The position numbers were made by a program, and so were the translations under genes. Shown here in pieces: positions 1-10,620 of a stretch of DNA of 64,000 bases. The stretch comes from Cenococcum geophilum 1.58 (Eukaryota > Ascomycota > Dothideomycetes > Gloniales > Gloniaceae), in contig KV748226.1 in the NCBI GenBank assembly GCA_001692895.1, forward strand, positions 188,329 through 252,328, in the 5' to 3' direction. Below the pieces are notes generated by a model that saw nothing but the letters and a program-made list of their open reading frames with translations, did not search any database and was not told the origin of the DNA. How positions within the stretch are numbered: the stretch's first letter is position 1; every line of letters starts with the position of its first letter.

Positions 1-1663
1 ATCTCGTCTTAAGAGTCTTATGCCTTTAGGAAACTTCGTCCTAAGCTTATTTATATATTACTAAACTAAGCCATTACTCTGCTCTATTGGTTATCGTCCG
101 TTATAGGTCCTTAAGCTTACCTTATCTTATCTTAAGAATCTTAGTCGTCTTATATCTTATCTTAAAAATCTTAAGCTTTTAGCCTTTTGCCTTTATTAAG
201 TGCCGAAGTAGTTTACTACCCTACTTCTCTTGCGTCTCGCGAAGCGATAGATATCGTGTCTAGTAGGGTCTTAATCCCTACTAATAATCCCTATTCTATA
301 GTGGAATTATCCTCTACCTTTAGTATAATATTTCTAAGGTCTATATACTCCTAGTAAGCCGCTTCCATTACCTTATTGTTATAAAATATTTCGCCTACGT
401 TAAATTTATCGTCCTTAATGTCCGATCTGCGAACTAGTTTATTAGTTCCTCTATATTCTATAGGTTATAGCTCTTATAGCTAATAGCTTACGCCGTACTT
501 AGCGTCTTTATAAATTTAGTATGCGTTATTATAATAAAACGCAAAACTTTTAATTAAATATTCTTTTGTTCCTCGTAGTATATTATTATCCCTCTATATA
601 TATATATCGTCTACTAGTCTTATTCCTTTTACTATATAGTAACTCTGCCTACTTCTATAGTCTCTAATATAGTAACCTTATTTTTTATAATTTATATAAG
701 CTCCTTCTTTAAACTATTTTTCTTATTATAGAGTCCGCCTAAACGTCTTCTGCTATTAAAATCCCTAGTTCGGCCTCTACTCCTTAAACCTTTAATTACT
801 TAATCCTTATCCTTTAGGTTTTTATAATTTCTTATTTTATCTTCTAGATTCTTTAGTACTACTTAGGTCTACTAGCTCTGCGCTATACTATAGTTTTTAA
901 CTTAGCTTTAGTCGTTATATACTCTACACCTTATATAACTATAGAACTCTATCCTAGCCTCTTTTAGCCTATTCCCTTTAGTAGATCTAATTATTAATTT
1001 TAATTACTTAATCTATTAGTTCCTATAGGGTTTCCGCATCTTCTATTAAAATAATTACGTCCTAGACTTTAGCCTTAAGTCCTTACTTATACTGTGCTAT
1101 AAGCGCCTTATTATTTCACTCTACTTATATTGCTAACGTTTGGAACTACGTTATATACTTAATTGCTAAGGTTCGCTACGTAATATCTTAGAGTTTTCTT
1201 TCCGCTATAGTTACTGCCTTTAGGTCTCTAAATATCTATATAAGTCGTTTTGTAAACCCTTCCTAGCTTATAAATATAAACCGTACTTCTTAATTAGTAG
1301 TTATTATACCATTCGCTTATATTTCCGTAAGGTAAAGCTTAAACTATTTAAGTGCTCTTCCTAATAGAAATAGTCCCGTATAAGCTATTCAATCTATAGG
1401 TATTAGTAGCTTTACCCTTTCTTATATAACTTTAAAGTGCATTTACGTAAGAAATCCTTTAAGCTTTAACCTCTCTCCTAAGTATCTCTTAATTAATAGG
1501 AACTTAATCTTCGCTGCTCCTATCCCGTTAATCCTATTTTCTAATATTATATTATTTTCTATTAACTAGTTAACTATCTCTTATAGTTATCTAACCGTTA
1601 TAGGTTGCTATAAGTTAGTGTCTACTATGCTAGTGTCATTACCTAACCTTAAAGTAGTTGCCG
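1..1663 (-). pseudogene. Gypsy gag fragment, RIP-mutated, cut by window edge
   Basis: Reading the minus strand from about 1640 downwards gives a long frame resembling a Gypsy capsid domain (Retrotrans_gag), interrupted by TAA/TAG at expected Gln/Trp codons. Near 650-700 (plus coordinates) a zinc-knuckle-like stretch is visible in which the expected cysteines have become tyrosine, as TGC to TAC mutation would give. The part at 1-600 should lead into protease but is too decayed to assign. No LTR is present in the window, so the rest lies beyond position 1. It abuts the LTR of Gypsy I. Its gag differs from that of Gypsy I, so it is a separate family. The family call is by eye from the translation. 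Confidence 0.7.
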
Positions 1664-1668
1664 CCGTC

Positions 1669-1855
1669 TGTTACAGTGCTGCAATAAAGTAGACTAAATA
1701 ACTACGTTATGGTATAAAGAGGAGAAGAAGGTGGAAAGGGGGTATTGTATATAAATAGTAGGGCCGGCCGCTAAGGTACTAGTGGTGGGCTAGCTAACAG
1801 TAGGAAATAGTACGAGACAGTATAAAACAGTATGCGTTAGGTCAGTGCCGTAATA
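1669..1855 (-). repeat. Gypsy I 3' LTR
   Basis: This 187-bp copy matches 8470-8656 along its full length without indels. About nine differences are visible and all are transitions. It is the 3' LTR because the element reads on the minus strand. It contains a GGCCGGCC palindrome and a purine-rich GAGGAGAAGAAGG tract. Confidence 0.93.
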
Positions 1856-1974
1856 GTACTCCTCTCCCCTAGATGGTTTGGTCCCTAAACCGAATAGATA
1901 ACTCTAAAATAGGCAGTATTTGGGGTCGCCTATTTTTTACCGCAAAGATATTAGTTCCGCTTACCGCCCTTAAC

Positions 1975-2024
1975 CAAGCTAATGGCGATTTTTTATGCCG
2001 GGCATGAAAAATCCTAATTAGTTA
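1975..2024. repeat. 50-bp near-perfect palindrome, copy 1
   Basis: A sequence centred on ATGCCGGGCAT has arms of about 20 bp that pair with each other. The same palindrome occurs at 62081-62131 next to a Copia element, with only a few transitions between copies. It lies in the 3' untranslated part of Gypsy I. It may be a minimal mobile palindrome or a captured regulatory hairpin. Confidence 0.7.
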
Positions 2025-2077
2025 GTTTAGTGAGTAAGATTAGTAGAACTCTACACCGCCACCCAAATCGGTCCGCG

Positions 2078-2150
2078 TGGCGTTTCTTGGCAAGAATCTG
2101 GCTAATTAAATAACTTTAACCGCTGGTTAAAGTTCTATAACATCTTAACC
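2078..2150 (-). promoter_or_regulatory. Conserved 3' hairpin block of Gypsy elements (copy in Gypsy I)
   Basis: This block contains the near-palindrome AACTTTAACCGCTGGTTAAAGTT, split here as AACTTTAACCG / CT / GGTTAAAGTT. It is preceded by a TTCTTGGCAAGAATCTG-like stretch and followed by CATCTTAAC. The same order recurs at 10541-10620 (Gypsy II) and 47060-47137 (Gypsy III), each between pol and the 3' LTR and in the same orientation relative to the element. The function is unknown; a cis-acting RNA signal is an inference. Confidence 0.7.
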
Positions 2151-2289
2151 ACCACAAATTTTAATACGGTGGTTGGCTATAACCTTAGCGTGACTTTTCC
2201 TTATCTTATGCCCAGTCTGGGGGTCCTGGCTTCTTAGGGTATTGCTTATAGAAGCGCTGTACAGCCTATTTATAACCCTTTAGGTCTTC

Positions 2290-5200
2290 TTCTAGCTGCT
2301 AGGTTATGTCCTTATAATATTTCTATTTAATCTTATAAGTTAGGCCTTAGGGGTCTTCGTCGTATATATTAAGGATTTTCTTAAACTCCCATTTATCTTC
2401 TATATTGCTGTCGTTATCTCTCTCTACTACTCGTCCTTGTATATTGCGGCGCTCTACGGTATTAATATTTGCTTAGCTAGGGATCTCTTTAGCAGCCTAA
2501 AGGCGGACCTTGGATATATGGAAGGATTTATTTACTCGGATATGGTCCGGGAGGTTTACTATAACTACCCCTTGGTATACTACAAGTACGGGGTATGGGC
2601 TATCCCATTTATCGTCCCATTTCTTCTTAGGTTTGTTTATCTTTATATTTTCTAAGCTAACTATAACTATATTACCTTTATAGAATAACGCGCTCTTATC
2701 CCTACAGGTATTAGCATTGTTTTTATAGCGTTACTATAAAATCTAGGCTAGGGCCTTAAGCTATATTAATATCCGCTTAAAGCGGTTAGCCATAGAGTCT
2801 ACGCAGAAGAACTCCTTCTTTACTTATGCTAATAGTATTAGTGGACGGGGGCTAGCAGGCTTAATTCTAAGGCGAGGGTTAAAGCTATAGTTTGCAAAAA
2901 ACGGGGAGATGCCTATGCTCTTGTTAACTTGGTTATTTATAGCAAACTTAATAAGCAGTAGGTAGTTAACCTAGTCGTCCTATATAAAGCTAATAAAAGC
3001 ATAGAGGTACTTATTTACGGCAGCGTTAATAATTTCAGTTTAGCCGTCTGTTTCTGGGTGCTAGGCTAAGCTTAGTCTTAAGGTTATTTTAAGGCGTTTA
3101 CTTAGTCGTCGCCAGAAGTCGCTAATAAATTATATGCCGCGATTAGAGATAATCGTGCTTAGTGCACCGTGGAGCTTATATACGTTGTTAATAAAGCCGT
3201 TAACTAGCTCCCCTATTAAGAGTCCTATTACTAGAATAAGGTATCGCATTTTAATTAGGCGGTCCATAATAATAAGGATATATTCATATGCCTTGCCGTA
3301 GCGTTGGCATACTAGCAGCGTTATAATATAGTTAATCAAAATATCGGTCTATAGGCGAGTAGGTAGTTCTAGTGGCTTTAGGAAACCAGGCGGGGTAGAA
3401 TAGGGGGTCTTAGTATAAAAGCATAGGGCACAGTCTTTAACGAAGGTAGCTATGAATTAGGAGATTCCTGGCCACTAGTATGTTTGGTTTAAGAGGTTAA
3501 GGGTCTTAACCCGGCTAGGGTAACTAGCGGGGCCGCTACTATAAGAGCGATAGATAACTTCTAGGCGGAGGTCTAGGGCGTCAAGGACGAAGAAATACTA
3601 GCGGAAGTAGATCTGTCCGTTAATAATACTATATTCTAACTTATTATAACAAAGTAATTTCCTAATCTTCTTTGGCTAATGGCGAGCTTTCCGATTACGT
3701 AGGGCCGCTACTATATCTCTTACGAGTTTGTTCTCCTGGTATCTTAACCAAATTAACTTATCTAGTAACTTTTTAGCTATTTTAGGGTCTAGAGTAGCTA
3801 TAAACTTTATATCGTTAGAGTTACGGGACTTATATAGTAATTCTTCTAGGATTATAAGGTCAATTTTTTGGGGCGGTATAATAACTTAGGCTTAGTGGCG
3901 GAGGCGTTTATTATCGGCGTCCTTAGGCCTTATTCCTAGTAGCTGGCTTAGGGCATTAGGGAGCGTGGCTTTACTGCCAGGTCTATATATAATTATAAAG
4001 TTAAACTATAAAAGGAACTCTACCCATTAGACTTAGCATTAATTTAGCTACTTAGTAGTTATAAACGTCTATAGGTTCTTATAGTTGGTAATAATTTTAA
4101 ACGGCTCCTTAGTCCCTTATAGCTTAGGACGCTATTCCTCTAAAGCCTTAATAATAGCTAAGAGTTCTTTGTCGTAGATTTTATAGTTATACTTTAGCGT
4201 AGAGTGCTTTACGGAGAAGAATGCGACCGGTCTTAATTTACCGTCGTTATTATACTGGGAAAGGACTCCGCCAGAAGCCTAATTCAATATATCTATCTCT
4301 ACCACTATCTTCTTCGTATAGTTATAGTATGCTAGTACTAGTGCTGAGGTAAAGGCTCCCTTAAGGGCCTTAAATAATTTAGCTTATTCTGGCCCCTATA
4401 GCTATCTAATATCCTTCTTTAGGAGTTTTGTTATAGATATAGCGACGGCAGAGTAGCCTTAGATAAATTGTTAGTAGAAGTTCGCGAAGCCGAGAAATTG
4501 TTATAGTTCTTTAATTAATGTTGGGTCCTTCTATTTCTATAAGGCCTGTACCTTCTTAGGGTCTATAGTTATGCCATTAGTTAAGATAATTAAGCCTAGG
4601 TATTTCGTTTTAGTAGAGTAGAACTTAGACTTATTAATATTAATCTAAAGTCCAGCATTACTGAGCCTTTGGATAACTTTATTTATATACTTAGTGTGCT
4701 TGGTACGTGTTTTAGAAAAGACAAGGACGTTATTAAGGTAGGCAGTGCAGTAGTCGTTAAGGGCGTTATGTAAGATATAGTTAATATAGTTTTAGAATAT
4801 AGTGGGTGCGTTATAGAGGCTGAATAGTATAACTAGTATCTTATAGAGTCCGAACCGGGTAATAAATACTATAAGCCACTTATAGCCCTCTATAATCCGG
4901 ATTCGGTTAAACGCAGCAATTATATTAAGTTTAGTAAAGTACTTAGCACTATAAAGTGCGTTAAGTGTCTTATAAATTAGTGGCAGCGGGTACCAATTCT
5001 TAATAGTGACTGTGTTTAGGCCTTAGTAGTTATAGTAGATTCGTATACCGCCACCGGGCTTAGCTGCAAGGAGGAGTAGTACGGTAGCTAGTGAGGTTAA
5101 TTTACGGATAAAACCCTTATCTAGCATCTTATTAATCCACTTTTTTATATACCTAAGTTTAGCAGGTAAGAGTGGTCTGTTTTTATAGTACGGGGCCTAG

Positions 5201-6530
5201 TTTCCGGGGATAATCTCAATTTTATGGTCCTATAGTTGGTGAGGGGGCAGCTTATCTATGTTCTTAGGGAGAAAGTGTTTAATATATTCGCAGAACTCCT
5301 TTAGTAAGCGTTATAAAATGTCTTTATAGGTTAATCCTAGTTTACATTTTAGGAATTTTTTAATATCAGTGTTAACTATCTTCCGGCATAGAGACTTAGG
5401 CTTAGTTTTTAGGTTTATTTTAAGGAAATTATGAAAATAAGGGGGTAGCGCTTTACGGGCTTCTTCTATTATATAGTCGCCCTCCACTAGCCGGCGGAAA
5501 GACTTTTCTAATAGGTTTAGTACTTCTATTAGGCCTATAGGCAGCTCTTTAAGCAGCTATCGGTGTTCTTCTTATTTAACTAGTTCTACCAGCTCCGCCA
5601 TATAGATCCTTATTACCTTTACGCCTTTTTGTTTACAGAACTAGGTAAAATTAATGGCATAAGTGCATCTAATGTTGTCTAGTTTGGGTCGTATTTGGTT
5701 CTCTGGTGCTATAGCTAGGCTAGCGCGGCTTAGTTAGCCTTAGGGGGCGGAAATACGGCGGCGGCCCTATACGGTATGCGCGGGAGATAAATACAAGGTT
5801 AGGTGTTACGGGGGGGAGGTCTTAATTACTCTGGTTTCGGTCTTGGCTATAACGCCTTTAGCTATTATATACGCGGTCGTGTATGCATATAGCAAATAAC
5901 TTAGAGTTAGGTGTCTTATTAGCTGGCCTAGGTTAAGCGGGTATATATAGGGGACTTATAGTTCTAGCGGTGTTTATATTCTTAGGGGCGGGGCAATATT
6001 TCTTAGGGGTAGGGCGGTGGTCCAGTCTTCCAGAATCTCTATTTTGTTTACTGTGTATATTAGCTTATTAGTATTAGGTACCTCTTTTACTATTAGCTAA
6101 TAATATCTAAGCGTTGGCCGTGTAATACGTCTGTATAGTGCTACTCAGTTACAATTAGGGATGTGCTATAGGAGACAGTTATAGGTATAGTAGTTAGAGT
6201 TAAACTTAAGCCCTAGAACGGGGAAGTTTATGCTTAGGTTATGCTTTTTAAGCTAGGGCATTCTAAGAATTACTAGTGTTGAGGGTAATAACTTTATAAC
6301 GTAGAAAAGCATAAATTCTGTATAGTGGCTAATTATCATTTTTGCTGTAAAGTAATGGGTAATAAAGCTAGATTGGAGTCCGTTAGCAAGGCGGAGTGGT
6401 TTTAGGACTAGGAGTCTTTTTATTATAATATTGTGCTTCTTTATAAGCGAGTCTTTGTCTACAAACACTAGTATTATACTACCACTATTAATAAGGCTTA
6501 CTATTTTGATAAGAACTTCTAGGAGTGGGT
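2290..6530 (-). pseudogene. Gypsy I pol (protease, RT, RNase H, integrase, chromodomain)
   Basis: On the minus strand the order is: aspartic protease near 6520-6253 (an S-G motif in place of D-S/T-G, then a long clean stretch of retropepsin-like sequence); reverse transcriptase near 5300-4600, where the catalytic YLDD-type box reads YLNN; RNase H near 4330-4000; integrase core near 3700-2900, including the region after the conserved aspartate that reads SNRG for SDRG; and a C-terminal chromodomain near 2420-2300 with a W-E-F-x-K-I-L core. Loss of catalytic aspartates through D to N changes fits RIP. Two short open stretches (3130-3339, 6253-6468) are pieces of integrase and protease, not separate genes. 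The element cannot be active. Confidence 0.88.
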
Positions 6531-6599
6531 TGCGTAGTAAGGAGAGGTAAGTCTGAATAAGGATAGAATTTCTATCGTTGTTTACTATTCTAAGGTTAA

Positions 6600-8249
6600 A
6601 TAGTAACTAGCTTAGAATAAGGTCTAACTAATCTAGTAGTATAGATCTAATCCTTTTATCCTCCTCCCTGTATGGTTTTGACCCTTAGAGGCGACTTAAT
6701 CTAAGGGTTAGCCTTTTAATGGCTGTGTTATAGGGCTTGGCTAGTAGCTGTAGTCTTAGCTAGTATATCCTAATATATCGGTCTCTAACGGTGTATATAT
6801 GCTAAGGGGTACTTCGCCGATAATATAGCCGGTTTCGCGGTTGGTAATAATACGGAGTACTTATCCGTAGTTTATATACGGGACTATCGGCTAGGGCTGC
6901 GTTAGAGAAGGGAATTATAGGGGTAGGTTTCTATATCCGAACCTACGTCCTTATCCGCAGTTACCGCCTTAATTACCATCCCCTCTATTAAAGAATCCGC
7001 CGCGGCTAGGGGGGGGTTAGCGTAGTAGTATTAAAAGGGGATTTAAGTTTTGCTAGGGGTTATAAGCGTCTTTTTAGTAGCTAGGTTAACCACACGCTAT
7101 ATAAAGTCTGTTATTTATATAATGTCTTTAGACGTTATCGGGGAGGCTATTACTACCGCTGCCGAACTTAACGGCGTCTAGGTTTATTGGGTCGTTCTAC
7201 AGTAATACGGGTCAATAGCCGCTAGCGGCACTTAGCTTAGCGGTATTTAACTTAGTATAGTAGGCATGGTTCTATAGGTTATAAGCGAATATATCTATCT
7301 GCTCGCTCTAGCCTTTATAGTTAGCATCGCCGATTTTATAGCTAAGGGTAAGGGCTAGGTCCTTTATCTTAGAGGAAATATTCTTTTTAAGTAAATCTAC
7401 TTTTTATTCCTCAGTCTTGTTTGCTTTAATTATTAACTTATTAAGCTCTGCTTTTTAGGACCAGTAGTTACGCTCACCTTGGCTTAAGGTATCTAACTTA
7501 TTTTTAGCCGCTTAGGTTATATCCATGGTCTTATAGTGTCCTCTTATATATATAAACATAGACTCTTAGTCAGAAAAGGTCCATTTACTTAGGTCGTTTA
7601 GGTATATATATAGCGTATTAAGGCTATATTTAACATAGTTATAAGCCTTATCTATTAGCATGTCTGATATATAGAGAATTTCGTCTATTAGGGTCTTAAA
7701 GCACTTTGCATCCCTTTAGAAAACGCCTTAGATTTTTATTTTCTATATTTTAAATTTTTCTTGCTTTTTAATTGGTAATCCCTTACTATTAAACGGGGTT
7801 AGATCTTTTGCTTTACGCTTTTTTTTACGGGGCTTAGTTAGAAGAGGGGAGCTAGTAGTAGGGTTCTTGTCGGTAATAGTCTTGGTAAGTGTAGTAATCT
7901 AAGAGCTTAGGTTTTGTATAGTCTCGGTATATACAAGGGCTTGCTGTTTGTATTGTTTAACCTATAGTTTAAGTATCTTAAGGGAGTTAATTCTATGTTA
8001 AGCTTTTTTAAGTTAGGATTTTATAGCTTAGCCTTCACTATAGACGGCTTAAAGGCCACTCTTAATACTAGTCAAGAAGGCTGCACATGTGGAGAGTTGC
8101 TGAAAGGTTCCTACCATATTAAGGTCCTTTAGGTATTCAGGACCGTTCCTAATCGCCCAGGCGATATTAGTATAGGAGGTGTCAAGGAGGCGGGCGAGCG
8201 CTTCGCGAGGGTTCGTTGGCGGGACGTCGTCTATATTATGGTCGCCCAT
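6600..8249 (-). pseudogene. Gypsy I gag
   Basis: The start is set at the ATG at 8249 on the minus strand, about 220 bp inside the 5' LTR. The first 66 codons are open and of balanced composition (MGDHNIDDVPPTN...), then TAA/TAG codons appear at Gln/Trp positions. A Lys/Arg-rich middle follows. The frame leads towards protease near 6500. Because the N-terminus is only lightly mutated, the start and reading direction are clear. The rest of gag is recognised mainly by position. Confidence 0.75.
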
Positions 8250-8469
8250 TCTAGGAGATCTAGGTAAGGTAATCGGAATCTATAAGGCTGACTGTAATAC
8301 TATGATTGCTAAGACTGTACTAAGGCTATGCTAAAACTGTGCTAAGATTGTCTAGGACTGTAGTACGGTGTTATCAGTCGCGCCAGGTCGCAATTATACT
8401 GGGAAAATAGAGACAGTGGACTGGGAAAAATAAAGATCGCGACGGGGTGCAATTAGAGATACCATAAAC

Positions 8470-8656
8470 TGTTATAGTGCTGTAATAAAGTAGACTAAAT
8501 AACTACGTTGTGGTATAAAGAGGAGAAGAAGGTAGAAAGGGGGTATTGTATATAAATAGTAGGGCCGGCCGCCAAGGTACTAGTGGTGGGCCAGCCAACA
8601 GTAGGAAATAGTACGAGATAGTATGAAACAGTATGCGTTAGGTCAGTGCCGTAATA
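8470..8656 (-). repeat. Gypsy I 5' LTR
   Basis: A 187-bp match to 1669-1855. On the minus strand it starts TATTACGGCAC (TG mutated to TA) and ends CACTATAACA. The inner end leads into a leader without recognisable coding before the gag start at 8249. Confidence 0.93.
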
Positions 8657-9549
8657 CTATTAATGGCGTTGTAGCTGGTGCTTTTAGTAGTATATTATTT
8701 AACTTTATTAATACTATAACCTTAGTAGTAAATATATAACGAAGCCTTATAGTAAAAACTACGGTAAACTTATTAATAGGCTAGGTATATAGGTAAACAA
8801 GAAGTTAATAATATAATAATAACTAGTAGAGTAGTTGCCTAATAGATTAACTCTAATTATATTCTAAGATTTACTACAAAGAAGAGAACTATCTAGGTAG
8901 GGACTGTGGTCCTTTAAATACATAACCGTACTCCTAAGAAATCCCCTTTATACGTAAGGTACGTGTTATACGTATTATACGTAAGTTCCCTTTATATACT
9001 ACGTACACTATATACAATATTATATAACCTTAGTTACTATTCCTCGTTATATAGCTCTATTGGCTCCATCCTAGACTGTGCCTAAATTAACTAACTAGCT
9101 TCTTCCGACTCCTCTCTAAGTAGTTATAATATCGTACTTAAAGCGTTTATAATAACTATATTTAATTTATAAAGACCTATATATAATTTTATTAAGGTAC
9201 TTAAATAGAGAGCCTAAATAGAGAGTTTATAAGTTATTTAAGGAACTTCTTATAGCCGCTTTATTTCGGCTAGCCGTTAATAGAGTAAGAAAATAGCTTA
9301 AAGCAATTAATAATTATTATATTAAGGAGAAAGTAAAGCAAAGGCTTTTAAGTCTTATAGTAATATTAGAGGGAGCTATAATAAGACCTTATCTAATTAG
9401 TAGTATTAACGCCTTTTATATAGTAATTATAGAAGTTAATAAATAGCGGAATCCTTAATACCTTAACTATATTACTGCTAAAGATTTTCTAAGTTATTAT
9501 AGTATTGGTAAAGGTCTTTATAGGGCGTTATTATAGCCGCTTAACTAAT
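8657..9549 (-). other. RIP-degraded sequence, probably the 3' part of a piggyBac-like element
   Basis: A TpA-rich stretch between Gypsy I and the recognisable transposase part. The minus-strand frame continuing from the transposase has scattered Lys/Arg-rich pieces but no motif I can name. No terminal repeat or TTAA boundary was identified at this side, probably because Gypsy I inserted here or near the element end. Confidence 0.4.
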
Positions 9550-10262
9550 TAAGATCCTGCGATATATAACGTTAGATACCTATTTTAAGTAATAGAGCCT
9601 TAGGTAATAAGCTTACCGTTAAGAACTATACTTATAAATAGCACTATATTTATATCTTTCTAGGCAAATTATATAACTATAAAGTCTTTAAAAAGCTCCC
9701 TATATAAAGAACTCTATAGTATTTAATTATTAAATACTAATTTAAGCTCTATAAGGGAGGAACTAATTTGCTTAATTAGAGCTCTATACTAAGCCTTAAC
9801 TTTATTTAAAGCCTCCTCCTACTCCTTTTATTTTATTTTAGTAGTATATATAGTCCCTAACGCGCTAATTCTAACCTCTTAAAGCTAAGAGAGTAGCTTA
9901 ACGCTTATAAATAAGTTATCAAGCCATATAATATATTTATTTAGTAAATAGAGTAGCTTGTTAGTAAGGTCGTCTCTTTATAATAGTAAGTTAAGTACTA
10001 CTACCTACGTTTTAGAAAAGCCTTCCTCCTTTATATACACCTTATCCAGATTATACAGCCCTTTTTTATTACCTTTAGTGTAGAATATCTAGTTAAGAAC
10101 GTAGCCTTAATTGCCTAACACCTATATTTTAAAGCCCTCTAGCGTTAGCTTAGTAGGAATATTAATAATTTCTAGGGCTTAGCTAGTAAACCATTTAATT
10201 ATCTTATTAACGGTAAGGTATATACTAGGGGTATAGAACTTCCTATAGAGTATATATAGGTA
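9550..10262 (-). pseudogene. piggyBac-like transposase, C-terminal half (copy A)
   Basis: On the minus strand, starting next to Gypsy II, the translation shows the order expected of a DDE_Tnp_1_7 (piggyBac-type) transposase: FYTPS...VNK at the first catalytic block (Asp expected after V), an IP...GFKI...GYVL block, FSKTQ, then WLDNLF (second catalytic Asp block, intact D), followed by TT-K and FAQKD..VVLF-like blocks. Gln/Trp codons are stops throughout. The N-terminal part continues at 16273-16900 on the other side of Gypsy II. A second copy, in plus orientation, is at 47661-48243 and 54525-54672 and shares the FYTPS block. Confidence 0.72.
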
Positions 10263-10267
10263 CTTAC

Positions 10268-10504
10268 TATTAGCGACTTAGTCAATCGAGACATAAGCAC
10301 GGCAAAAGGGTCGCGTAAGCCTGTACGATTGGATTGTCTATAAACGAGAATCTAAAGCTAAAGAAAGGAAAGAAGAAGAAGGGGAGCGCCGCTCGAAGCT
10401 ATATACGATCTTCGCGTTATATAACCGCAATATACGGCAATCTGTGGCAACTTGCCGGTGCGTAGTTCTGCGTAGTTCTGCCAAGTTCTGCCAGTGCCGT
10501 AACA
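10268..10504 (-). repeat. Gypsy II 3' LTR
   Basis: A 237-bp repeat of 16031-16267. The plus-strand left end TATTAGCGAC is a mutated TG terminus; the right end is GTGCCGTAACA. It carries short repeats of GTTCTGC near the right end. The inner side is followed by a C-rich run, the complement of a polypurine tract (CCCCCCCTCT at 10509-10518), as expected next to a minus-strand 3' LTR. Confidence 0.95.
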
Positions 10505-10540
10505 TTACCCCCCCCTCTAAAAAAGCCTGCCGTTAGGCTT

Positions 10541-10620
10541 TGCCGCTAAAAGTCTTAGTAAGAGAATCTAACTAATTAGACAACTTTAACCGCCGGTCGA
10601 AGTTCCTAAACATCTTAACA
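10541..10620 (-). promoter_or_regulatory. Conserved 3' hairpin block of Gypsy elements (copy in Gypsy II)
   Basis: GCCGCTAAAAGTCTT, then AATCTAACTAATTAGA, then the imperfect palindrome AACTTTAACCG / CC / GGTCGAAGTT, then CCTAAACATCTTAA. It lies about 40-115 bp from the 3' LTR and matches the blocks in Gypsy I and Gypsy III. Confidence 0.75.

Larger units (their letters stand above)
1669..8656 (-). mobile_element. Gypsy I: full-length Ty3/Gypsy chromovirus-type retrotransposon
   Basis: Two 187-bp LTRs (1669-1855 and 8470-8656) bracket a 6.6-kb interior that on the minus strand reads gag, protease, reverse transcriptase, RNase H, integrase and a chromodomain. LTR ends are TG...CA with the last CA mutated to TA on the plus strand. 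Flanking 5-mers are CCGTC (1664-1668) and CTATT (8657-8661); they differ only by transitions, so they may be one RIP-altered target duplication, but this is weak. The left flank is a Gypsy gag relic and the right flank is probable piggyBac-related sequence. Interior frames carry many RIP stops. Confidence 0.93.

Noticed and set aside
2437..2655. 72-codon plus-strand open frame
   Set aside because: Antisense shadow of the Gypsy I integrase C-terminus.
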